Below are positions 7,747-14,092 of a stretch of DNA of 29,160 nucleotides, piece by piece. Source of the stretch: Pseudomonadota bacterium (GTDB taxonomy: Bacteria; Chloroflexota; UBA6077; JAJPHF01); NCBI GenBank assembly GCA_021325365.1, contig JAJPHF010000006.1, forward strand, positions 1 to 29,160, read 5' to 3'. Position 1 is the stretch's first letter; each line of letters starts with the position of its first letter. The notes under the pieces are model-generated. The model made no database searches. It was not told the origin of the DNA and saw only the letters and a list, made by a program, of their open reading frames with translations. Both the position numbers and the translations under genes were made by a program.

Positions 7747-8949
7747 GTGAAGATCGGTCTGGTCTCGCCCTACGACCTGGCCCACCCCGGCGGCGTCACG
7801 GAGCACGTGGCGCACCTGGCCGCCGAGTTTCAGCGCGTGGGCCACGAGGTCCAGATCATCGCGCCGTGCTCGGGCGCCGAGCCAGCCCTCGCGGGTGCGC
7901 CGCGCATTCACGCCATCGGCCGCGCCGTGCCCGTGCCGGCCAACGGCTCCGTCGCGCGCATCTCCCTGTCTCTGACGCTCGCCCGGTCGGTGAAGCGCAT
8001 CCTCGCCGACGAGTGCTTCGACGTGCTCCACCTGCACGAGCCACTCATGCCCGCCCTGCCGCTCACCGTGCTGCGCCTCTCCCACACGCTCAACGTGGGC
8101 ACCTTCCACGCCTTCCGGCAGTCGAACATCTCCGCCTACTTCTACGGCAAGTCCGTCCTGCGCTACTTCGTCCGCCGGCTGCATGGGCGGATCGCCGTCT
8201 CGTCCTGCGCGCGCGATTTCGTCGCCGAGTACTTCCCCGGCGCCTATCGCATCATCCCGAACGGAATCGACCTCGCCCGCTTCGGGGCGCCGCAAGAGCC
8301 GTTCGCGCGCTACCGCGACGGCAAGCTGAACGTGCTGTTCGTGGGACGGCTGGAGAAGCGGAAGGGCCTCGGCCACCTGCTGCGCGCCTGGCGCTACGTG
8401 CGCCGCGAGATGCCGGCGGCGCGGCTGATCGTCGTCGGCGAGGGGCGCGCGCTCGAGGGCTACCAGCGCTTCGCCGAGACGTACGGCATGTTCGAGGTCG
8501 TGTTCACGGGCTACGTCACGCCGGAGGAGCTGCTGCGCTACTATCACACCTGCGACGTGTTCTGCGCCCCGTCGACCGGGCAGGAGAGCTTCGGCATCGT
8601 GCTGCTCGAAGCGATGGCCGCCGGCAAGCCGGTCGTCGCCAGCGCCATCCCCGGCTACCAGGAGGTCGTGCGCCAGGGCCAGGAGGCGCTCCTCGTCGAG
8701 CCGCGCGACGAGGTCGCCCTGGCGCTCAGCCTCGTGCACATCCTCGCCGACGCGGAGCTACGGCGCCGCCTGGGCGAGGCCGGCCGCCGCCGCGCCGCCC
8801 TGTTCTCCTGGGACCGCATCGCCCGCAGCGTGCTCGCCTACTACGACGAGGTACGCGAGGAGCAGGCGGGGCTGGCGGCCACTCGCGGGCCCCGCCTGCA
8901 GCGCATGCGCCGCGCGGGCGCCTGGGTCGCCCGCCGCCTGGCGCCGTAG
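7747..8949 (+). CDS. pimA-like: GT4-family glycosyltransferase, PimA-like (phosphatidylinositol mannosyltransferase type)
   Basis: 400 residues, GTG start with AAGGAG 6 bases upstream. The N-terminal Rossmann domain opens with MKIGLVSPYDLAHPGGVTEH, the PimA-type acceptor-domain start including the donor-loop G-G-V. Next come VLHLHEPLMPALP and the NGIDLARFG turn, then VGRLEKRKG opens the nucleotide-sugar domain. The retaining GT-B signature E-x7-E is seen near STGQESFGIVLLEAMAAG. Members transfer mannose from GDP-mannose to phosphatidylinositol on the cytoplasmic face of the membrane. The next gene, three bases away, is a CDP-alcohol phosphotransferase, the pairing expected of phosphatidylinositol mannoside synthesis. 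Sugar and acceptor cannot be proven from sequence; other phospholipid glycosylation is possible. Confidence 0.85.
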   Translation: MKIGLVSPYDLAHPGGVTEHVAHLAAEFQRVGHEVQIIAPCSGAEPALAGAPRIHAIGRAVPVPANGSVARISLSLTLARSVKRILADECFDVLHLHEPLMPALPLTVLRLSHTLNVGTFHAFRQSNISAYFYGKSVLRYFVRRLHGRIAVSSCARDFVAEYFPGAYRIIPNGIDLARFGAPQEPFARYRDGKLNVLFVGRLEKRKGLGHLLRAWRYVRREMPAARLIVVGEGRALEGYQRFAETYGMFEVVFTGYVTPEELLRYYHTCDVFCAPSTGQESFGIVLLEAMAAGKPVVASAIPGYQEVVRQGQEALLVEPRDEVALALSLVHILADAELRRRLGEAGRRRAALFSWDRIARSVLAYYDEVREEQAGLAATRGPRLQRMRRAGAWVARRLAP

Positions 8950-8952
8950 CCG

Positions 8953-9579
8953 GTGGCTACTCCGCACGACGCGGCCGGCCGGCCGCCGGGCTTCCAGGCG
9001 CGCGCCCGGGCGGCGGTGCTGCCGCTCGCGCGAGGGCTGGTGCGGCTGGGCGTGACGGCGAACAGCCTGACCATCGCCGGCGCGATCCTGAACGCTGGCG
9101 TGGCGGCGGCGATCGCCGCCGGCTGGTTCCCCGCCAGCGGCCTGCTCCTGCTCGCCGCCAACTCGCTGGACATGCTCGACGGCGCCGTGGCCCGCACGAG
9201 CGGCCGGGCCAGCCCCTTCGGCGCCTTCCTCGACTCCACGCTCGACCGCTACGCCGAGATCGTCGTCTTCGTCGGCCTGGTCGGCTGGTTCGCCAGTCAG
9301 GGCAACTGGCACGGCGAGGTGCTAACCGTGCTCGCGCTCGCGGGCTCGCTGATGGTCAGCTACACGCGCGCCCGGGCCGAGGGCCTGGGCCTCCACGGCG
9401 AGGTCGGCCTGCTGCCCCGCCCGGCGCGCCTGATTGCGCTCGCCATCGCGCTGATGCTGGCTGCCGTGCCCCCGCTCGGCTGGACGCTGGAAGCCGTCGT
9501 CGCGCTCCTCGCCGTCCTCACGAACCTGACCGCCTTCCAGCGTGGCCTGCACGTCTACCAGCAGACGCACCCTCACTAG
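8953..9579 (+). CDS. CDP-alcohol phosphatidyltransferase, phosphatidylinositol-phosphate synthase-like
   Basis: 208 residues, GTG start three bases after the mannosyltransferase stop. The full CDP-alcohol phosphotransferase signature D-x2-D-G-x2-A-R-x8-G-x3-D-x3-D is present: LDMLDGAVAR, then GAFLDSTLD. Several hydrophobic segments flank it, as expected for this six-helix membrane family (VTANSLTIAGAILNAG, FPASGLLLLAAN, IVVFVGLVGWFA, LIALAIALMLAAVPP). The family moves a phosphatidyl group from CDP-diacylglycerol to an alcohol such as inositol-phosphate or glycerol-phosphate. Coupling with a PimA-like enzyme favours inositol-phosphate as acceptor, which is inference. A stem-loop begins at its stop codon. 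Confidence 0.85.
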   Translation: MATPHDAAGRPPGFQARARAAVLPLARGLVRLGVTANSLTIAGAILNAGVAAAIAAGWFPASGLLLLAANSLDMLDGAVARTSGRASPFGAFLDSTLDRYAEIVVFVGLVGWFASQGNWHGEVLTVLALAGSLMVSYTRARAEGLGLHGEVGLLPRPARLIALAIALMLAAVPPLGWTLEAVVALLAVLTNLTAFQRGLHVYQQTHPH

Positions 9580-9618
9580 AGCGTCTTCTCCGACGATTGA
9601 GCCGAGCAGGGACGCTCT
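9578..9618. repeat. 8-bp inverted repeat after the phosphotransferase gene
   Basis: AGAGCGTC (9578-9585) and GACGCTCT (9611-9618) form a perfect 8-bp dyad with a 25-nt loop, starting inside the stop codon. There is no U-tract, so it is a poor intrinsic terminator. It may be an RNA-stabilising stem or the edge of the degraded insertion-sequence remnant that follows. Confidence 0.4.
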
Positions 9619-9687
9619 ATGGATGCAACACTTTGTGGAGCCGCTGTCAACCGCGGTGGCGACCGGTCCGGCGGCGAGGGCGGCAGG

Positions 9688-9788
9688 TGCTAGGGTTCCT
9701 GGTAGCGGCGAGTGAGGCCGCCTTGCGAGGCGGCTCGCCGCGGTTCTTGATCCCGGCACCACAGGTGGGCTGCACGGTTACCTCCTGA
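9688..9788 (+). pseudogene. IS66 transposase C-terminal remnant with terminal repeat
   Basis: One frame encodes RQVLGFLVAASEAALRGG followed by SPRFLIPAP. This matches the conserved C-terminal end of IS66-family transposases ('CRQQGRxVLxFLxAAxEA ... PSLLP') and the parallel segment of the IS66 pseudogene at 13,620-14,054. GGTTAC at 9776-9781 (GTAACCG on the minus strand) corresponds to the element's right terminal repeat. No other part of the element is visible upstream, so only the 3' tail is left. The rest of the gap 9,580-9,819 shows nothing else I can name. Confidence 0.6.
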
Positions 9789-9819
9789 TCAGCGGAGCAC
9801 GATAAGGAGCACGGATCAA

Positions 9820-10626
9820 GTGAGCGAGGTTTCGAAGGCACGGGTTGATCAGATCCCGGTGACCTGGGTTAGATCCACCGAGCGGTCAGCGGCCCGGCTG
9901 GCGCTGTGGCTCCCCCCACTGAGCAGGACAAAGGAGGATGTCCTTCCCTTCCTGCAGGACTTGGCTGGTGCAGGCTTCGTCGCGGTGAGTCTTGACCCAT
10001 GGCAGCACGGCGAGCGTGGCGCCGAGTCAGGGGAGCAGATCTTGGAACGCGTCTTCGGGAACTTCCGGCGGTACATGTGGCCAATCCTCGGACAGACCGC
10101 GCTCGACTCGCTGCGGGTCATTGACTGGGCGATGGCTAACCTGCGTGCTGGAGAGGTGGTCGCCGGTGGCGTGTCTATGGGTGGGGATGTCGCCGTGGCG
10201 CTTGCCGGCATGGACAAGCGCGTCGTGCGAGTCGCGTCCATCGTCGCTACGCCGGACTGGACCCGTCCGGGGATGCACGACATCACGGACCCCTCCCGCG
10301 TTCTGCCACAAGGCCAAGCGGACGCCTATGCTCAGTGGTTCTATGACCACCTGGATCCATTCACACACGTGCATGCCTACACGCACGGCCCAGCCATCCT
10401 GTTCGAATGCGGCGCCGAGGACACTCATGTGCCTCCCGACGGGGCATTCCGTTTCCAAGCCGCCCTACGCAACGCATATCCGCACTTAGCGGGGCGGGTC
10501 CGTGTGACCGTGCACCCCGGCCTGGGGCACATCGATGCGGCGAAAAACCCGACCTTGCCACAGAACTGCATGGCCTGGTTCCTGCAAGCGCCAGCTTCGC
10601 CCCAGCCGAGTCGGGATGCCTCCTGA
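9820..10626 (+). CDS. Alpha/beta-hydrolase, dienelactone-hydrolase/esterase-like
   Basis: 268 residues, GTG start with AAGGAG 10 bases upstream. The fold's landmarks are present in order: SLDPWQHGERG after strand beta-3/4, the nucleophile elbow GVSMGG (Ser), the acid in ECGAEDTHVP (Asp) and the base in GLGHID (His). The substrate is unknown; related proteins cleave esters or lactones. Base composition is a little less GC-rich than in neighbouring genes. It stands alone between an IS66 remnant and the next gene's promoter, so operon context gives no clue. Confidence 0.75.
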   Translation: MSEVSKARVDQIPVTWVRSTERSAARLALWLPPLSRTKEDVLPFLQDLAGAGFVAVSLDPWQHGERGAESGEQILERVFGNFRRYMWPILGQTALDSLRVIDWAMANLRAGEVVAGGVSMGGDVAVALAGMDKRVVRVASIVATPDWTRPGMHDITDPSRVLPQGQADAYAQWFYDHLDPFTHVHAYTHGPAILFECGAEDTHVPPDGAFRFQAALRNAYPHLAGRVRVTVHPGLGHIDAAKNPTLPQNCMAWFLQAPASPQPSRDAS

Positions 10627-10778
10627 TCCGATGGCCGCTGCCGGGGCTAAATTAGTCGGGTTTGTGGCTGCCGAGACAAACCGCGGCCCGGATCGCCTTC
10701 CAACGCCGGCCGGAGGTGCTCCGTAGGTTGGAAGCCGCGGCCGCCACACAAAGCGACGCTTGCAGTAGTTCTCGCCGC

Positions 10779-10812
10779 GGGGTGAGGGCGCGACCCCGCG
10801 AACGGCTATACT
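10779..10812 (+). promoter_or_regulatory. Promoter candidate for the first SDR gene
   Basis: TATACT at 10807-10812 is a near-perfect -10 box, 31 bases before the ATG. Upstream, GGGGTGAGGGCGCG (10779-10792) matches the tail of the palindromic repeat family found at 27,040 and 29,056, and its GTGAGG lies about 19 bases before the -10. AGGAGG immediately before GCAGT-ATG is the ribosome site of the SDR. Confidence 0.5.
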
Positions 10813-10843
10813 TCCGCGACGCATTGCGCAGCAGGAGGGCAGT

Positions 10844-11614
10844 ATGGCAACCGACGAGCGACTCCAGGGACGCGTCGCGCTGGTAACGGGCGGCGGCAAG
10901 GGCATCGGCGCCCACTACGCGCGCGGACTGGCGCAGGCCGGCGCGCGCGTGGCTGCCGCGGATATCGACGCGGCGGCCGCCGAGGAGACCGCGCGCCGGC
11001 TGAGCGCGGAGGGCGCCGAGGTGATCGGCCTGCGGGTGGACACGTCCGACGCCGACAGCGTCCAGCAAGCGGTCGGCGCAGTCGTGGAGCGCTTCGGGCG
11101 ATTGGACATTCTGGTGAACAACGCGGCGCTCTACGCCGCGCTCATGCCCAAGCGGCCGTTCTACGAGCTAGAGCCCGCCGACTGGGACCGCGTGCTCGCC
11201 GTGAACGTGAAGGGGCTCTTCCTCTGCGCCCGCGCCGCCTTCCCGCACCTGCGCGACTCGGGCCACGGGCGCATCATCAACATCTCATCGGGCACCGTGT
11301 TCAGCGGCAGCCCCGGCTTCCTGCACTACGTCACGTCCAAGGGCGCGGTCGTCGCCTTCACCCGCGCGCTCGCCCGCGAAGTCGGCGAGTACGGCATCAC
11401 CTGCAACGCCATCGCGCCCGGCCTCACCGCCAGCGAGACGGCCGTCGCGGCCTACCCGGAGGGCGCCTTCGAGGCGCGCGCCAAGGACCGGGCCATCGCT
11501 CGCGTGCAGGTGCCCCAGGACCTCGTGGGCGCGGTCGTCTTCCTGGCGAGCGACGCCGCCGCCTTCATCACCGGCCAGACCCTCGTCGTCGACGGCGGCA
11601 ACGCCATGCACTAA
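10844..11614 (+). CDS. Short-chain dehydrogenase/reductase (classical SDR)
   Basis: 256 residues, ATG with a strong AGGAGG ribosome site. Classical SDR motifs: TGGGKGIG (dinucleotide-binding Gly-rich loop), ADID after strand 2 (Asp suggests NAD preference), VNNAA, then catalytic Ser in ISSGTVFSG and YVTSK (Tyr and Lys). It ends LVVDGGNAMH. Members interconvert alcohols and ketones; the substrate cannot be read. It is a close paralog of the SDR at 27,197, sharing the unusual TVFSGSPG segment and the final MH. Before insertion of the IS66-bounded unit, this gene would have converged directly on the Rieske gene. Confidence 0.88.
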   Translation: MATDERLQGRVALVTGGGKGIGAHYARGLAQAGARVAAADIDAAAAEETARRLSAEGAEVIGLRVDTSDADSVQQAVGAVVERFGRLDILVNNAALYAALMPKRPFYELEPADWDRVLAVNVKGLFLCARAAFPHLRDSGHGRIINISSGTVFSGSPGFLHYVTSKGAVVAFTRALAREVGEYGITCNAIAPGLTASETAVAAYPEGAFEARAKDRAIARVQVPQDLVGAVVFLASDAAAFITGQTLVVDGGNAMH

Positions 11615-11704
11615 AGAAGACCCCTCCCCGGCCCCCCAATGCTGGAGGGAGCACAAGGGAGGTCAGGGGGCACCCCCCAAACCCGCGTGGTCGCGCGCGA
11701 GCTA
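11615..11704. repeat. GC-rich imperfect palindromic spacer between convergent genes
   Basis: The spacer contains ACCCCTCCCC, GGAGGGAG, AAGGGAGGTC, AGGGGGCACCCCCC and similar blocks that can pair in several ways. It may act as a bidirectional terminator for the SDR and, before the insertion, the Rieske gene. It resembles repetitive intergenic sequence rather than a coding region. CTA at 11702-11704 is the TAG stop of the ancestral Rieske gene on the minus strand. Confidence 0.4.
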
Positions 11705-11730
11705 GGCCAGGAGTAAGCGTTCAGCCGCGC
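11705..11730. repeat. Left target duplication (8 bp) and IS66-type terminal repeat
   Basis: GGCCAGGA (11705-11712) is the left target copy, followed by GTAAGCGTTCAGCCGCGC (11713-11730). The latter begins with the GTAA typical of IS66-family ends and matches the right end of the unit (GTAAGTGTTCAGGGCCGC on the minus strand) at 14 of 18 positions. Confidence 0.7.
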
Positions 11731-11893
11731 TCGCGGGGCATGGCGATGGTGCACAGAGCAGCGTTGAGGTCTGCGCGCACGGATGCTGTCCTCTCCTTGG
11801 CCTGCGCCCCGGCGGGAGCCTCCGTGCTCGGCCACCCCATCGCGGCGCGCGACGGACCAAGGTGAGCGGGCGAAGCGCCCCGCAGGTGCAACC

Positions 11894-12655
11894 TTACACT
11901 CGATGCGGGTTTGACTTCACACACAGAAATCCTGCGAAATTAAACCATTGGAAGAATGTCTCGACGGCTCCAAATCCATTGCGTGTGAACAGTTGGAGAT
12001 TTTCATCGATACGGTATGGGATCAGGACATTCTCCAGGGCCTCCCGCTTGCGAACGATTTCGATTTCCGAATATCCCTGGCGGGCTTTATATGCCTAGTA
12101 CAACTGCACGAAAAGCCGATTCAAGTCGCCGCTACCAGTGAGCACCTTCTCCGTCACGATAAGCACGCCGCCGTCGACGAGGCCGTCCCAAATCCACCGA
12201 ATCACCGCATCTCTCTGCATCGGTCGGATGAATTGGAGTGTCCAGCACATCGTCACGACGCTTGCATTGTTGAGGGGCAGGTCGATGAGCCTGCCATTGA
12301 GGTCGCCTAGGCGCAGATCGACGCGGTCCGAATAACAATGCTCGCCCACCTTCCGGCGGGCCTGATCGAGCATCGGCAGCGAGTTATCATAGCCGACGAG
12401 ACGGGCCGTGTCCGGGAGAGTTTCGCACAACCGGATCAAGGTCGTGGCCGTCGAGCATCCCAAGTCATAGATTTCGGTGCCTGGAGTCCAGAAGTTCGTC
12501 GCCAGGTTCGCAATCATCGCCTGCTGCTCGGCGTAGAGCGGGACGCTTCGGTTGAGCATGTCGTCAAAGACTCGGGCCACGTCCTCGTCGAACTCGAAGT
12601 CTCCAGCTCTCTGCGTCGCGGTAGCGAAAATTGTGTCTGTCCGCGGCTCACTCAT
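11894..12655 (-). pseudogene. CmoA-like SAM-dependent methyltransferase, interrupted by an in-frame amber codon
   Basis: ATG 12655 with AGGAGG 7 bases upstream. The start FEFDEDVARVFDDMLNRSVP is characteristic of CmoA (carboxy-SAM synthase), followed by motif I EIYDLGCSTATT and WTLQFIRP. TAG at 12097-12095 (codon 187) interrupts the frame after NRLFVQLY. The same frame then continues for 66 codons with clear family homology ([18 protein letters not shown], then [14 protein letters not shown]) to TAA at 11894. The intact protein would be about 253 residues, the normal length for the family. True CmoA makes carboxy-SAM for tRNA wobble uridine modification with CmoB. No CmoB is nearby, so this may be a CmoA-like enzyme of another pathway. 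The stop may be an inactivating mutation, readthrough or a sequence error. Confidence 0.7.
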
Positions 12656-12687
12656 TCCGGGTCCTCCTATCGGCAGGGTGTCAACGT

Positions 12688-13596
12688 CTATGGCCCGCGG
12701 TGACGCAAGAGGAAGCCGCGGCTCCCGCCCTGCTCCCGGCTGCCCCGCACTGGCCACCTTTCGGCGAACACAAACTCACGCACCAGCTCCAGACCGGCGC
12801 TTGCCACATAGTCCAAGAACTCTTCTCGATTGATTAGCCAGCTCAAGTATTCCGTGAAGTAGCCGAATTGATGCGGGCGCTGAATCGCGACAAAGGATGG
12901 CTCGTGAAGCACGGTCTGTAGCCTGGCCACGTAGAGGAAGCCGCTGGTAACGGCGGCCAGCCGCCGCAACACGGCCTGCCAGTTACGGCAGTAGTGGAGT
13001 GAGCTACTGCTTATGACCAAGTCGTACTGTCTTCCGAGGGCCCCCTCCACATCCTCGTGAAACTGCACTTCGGGCAGGAGCTTCCGCCCAGCCGTACACA
13101 GGGCAGGCACGTCATAGCAATGATATTCAAGCGCCACGTCGGGCAGAAGTGCTCTGCTGTAGAGGTAGTAATGGCCCAGGCCCCCGCCCCAGTCCAGAAT
13201 AGCCAGCCAGTCACGAGTTCGGCTGGCCCGCGCAAGCACGTATCCGTAGGACATCACGGTGTTATGGTCGCCCCAGTCTTCCCGGGACCTGTTGGTTGGG
13301 AAATGCGACACACCGAGCGGGCCAGGCCCCTGCACATTACGATATAGGATGGGCCAGTGCCGGACCTGCACATCCGCGACCGACTGATCATTCCACCCCT
13401 TGATGCCCGGATCGTCGACCCACTCACCGGGTTGCCGCTCCCATTCGGACAGGAGGTATCGCGCTCCATCTGCGATGACGGGCGGTGTGATAGGCAGGGC
13501 TTTGATGAAGACACGCCGAGCGAGTCGATCTGCGACACCATGACGCAGGAAGACGCGGAGTGCTCGCTCGACGCCGCTCCCTACATGGCTCTTCAA
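12688..13596 (-). CDS. TIGR04325-type methyltransferase
   Basis: 302 residues from TTG 13596, chosen because GGGGAG lies about 7 bases upstream and the frame before it runs into IS66 DNA. The SAM-binding motif I is AILDWGGGLGHYYLYSRALL, followed by YHCYDVPALC, YDLVISSSSLHYC and RLQTVLHEPSFV, then EFVFAERWPV near the end. This order is that of the TIGR04325 (LIC12133) methyltransferases, usually found in surface-polysaccharide or secondary-metabolite clusters; the methyl acceptor is unknown. It lies 32 bases upstream of the CmoA-like gene on the same strand, so they form an operon. The ribosome site is only a few bases inside the IS66 right end (13612), so the element's tail may drive its expression. 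Confidence 0.75.
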   Translation of the reverse strand: MKSHVGSGVERALRVFLRHGVADRLARRVFIKALPITPPVIADGARYLLSEWERQPGEWVDDPGIKGWNDQSVADVQVRHWPILYRNVQGPGPLGVSHFPTNRSREDWGDHNTVMSYGYVLARASRTRDWLAILDWGGGLGHYYLYSRALLPDVALEYHCYDVPALCTAGRKLLPEVQFHEDVEGALGRQYDLVISSSSLHYCRNWQAVLRRLAAVTSGFLYVARLQTVLHEPSFVAIQRPHQFGYFTEYLSWLINREEFLDYVASAGLELVREFVFAERWPVRGSREQGGSRGFLLRHRGP

Positions 13597-13611
13597 GGGA
13601 CTGCTCCCCGC

Positions 13612-13629
13612 GTAACCGCTCAACCCCGC
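13612..13629. repeat. Inner terminal repeat of the deleted IS66 copy
   Basis: GTAACCGCTCAACCCCGC at 13612-13629 is the right end of the internally deleted IS66 copy and begins eight bases past its transposase stop. It matches the outer ends at 11713 (14 of 18 bases) and 14122 more loosely. It shows that the IS copy proper is 13612-14122 and that the methyltransferase genes lie outside it but inside the larger unit. Confidence 0.6.
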
Positions 13630-14054
13630 CGCGGTGCTGTGAGCACAGACTGCGGCAGGCTGCCCCACGCCGCGGCCTCGCCGGCAGCCACCAAGAAGAC
13701 CAGGAGCGGCCGCCCCTGCTGCCGGCACGACGCGATCAAGGGCAGCAGCCGCTCCGCAACGCGTCTGCCCGCTACGGTGTCCAACCCGAAACCGCCCTTG
13801 CGCCACAGCACTAGCGCCCGGTACGTCCCGCGGCGTTCGGGTGGGCCACTGCGCTTGCGTCCAGAGGGCGCCTTCGGGCGCACTGGAGTCTGGGGCGGAT
13901 CTGATGACAGGGGACGCGAGGCGTTGACCGAGGGCTGGCCAAGCCGGGCCGCCAGCTCCCAGATGCGCTCCAGCAGGGCGAGGATCAGCGCCTGGGCGGC
14001 GACCGGAGTCGCGGTCCAGATCTCCGGCGGTAGGGGCAGGTCGGTCTGCTCCAT
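13620..14054 (-). pseudogene. IS66 transposase with large internal in-frame deletion
   Basis: 144 residues from ATG 14054 to TGA 13620. Residues 1-75 are the IS66 N-terminal region (leucine-rich helix ELAARLGQPSVNASRPLSSD, then a basic SGRKRSGPPERRG linker). Residues from about 80 onward are the extreme C-terminus (RALVLWRKGGFGLDTVAG, SCRQQGRPLLVFLVAAGEA). The zinc and DDE catalytic core, normally more than 300 residues, is absent, yet the frame is kept. It cannot transpose itself. This is typical of non-autonomous derivatives that keep only ends and flanking coding tips. Confidence 0.78.
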
Positions 14055-14092
14055 GACCCGGGGTATACGGACTCGCCGCCCGCCGCGCAAGC

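Noticed and set aside
7638..9788. 716-codon plus-strand open frame over the mannosyltransferase and phosphotransferase genes
   Set aside because: Arg/Pro/Gly-rich alternate frame of two well-supported genes. Only its last 35 codons are meaningful, as the IS66 remnant.
5877..12097. Genetic code with TAG reassigned (phage code 15 or pyrrolysine) to explain two amber codons
   Set aside because: Several intact genes in and out of the prophage end in TAG (2231, 7102, 8947, 9577, 23251, 24500), and the affected families are not known pyrrolysine proteins. Mutation or sequence error is simpler.
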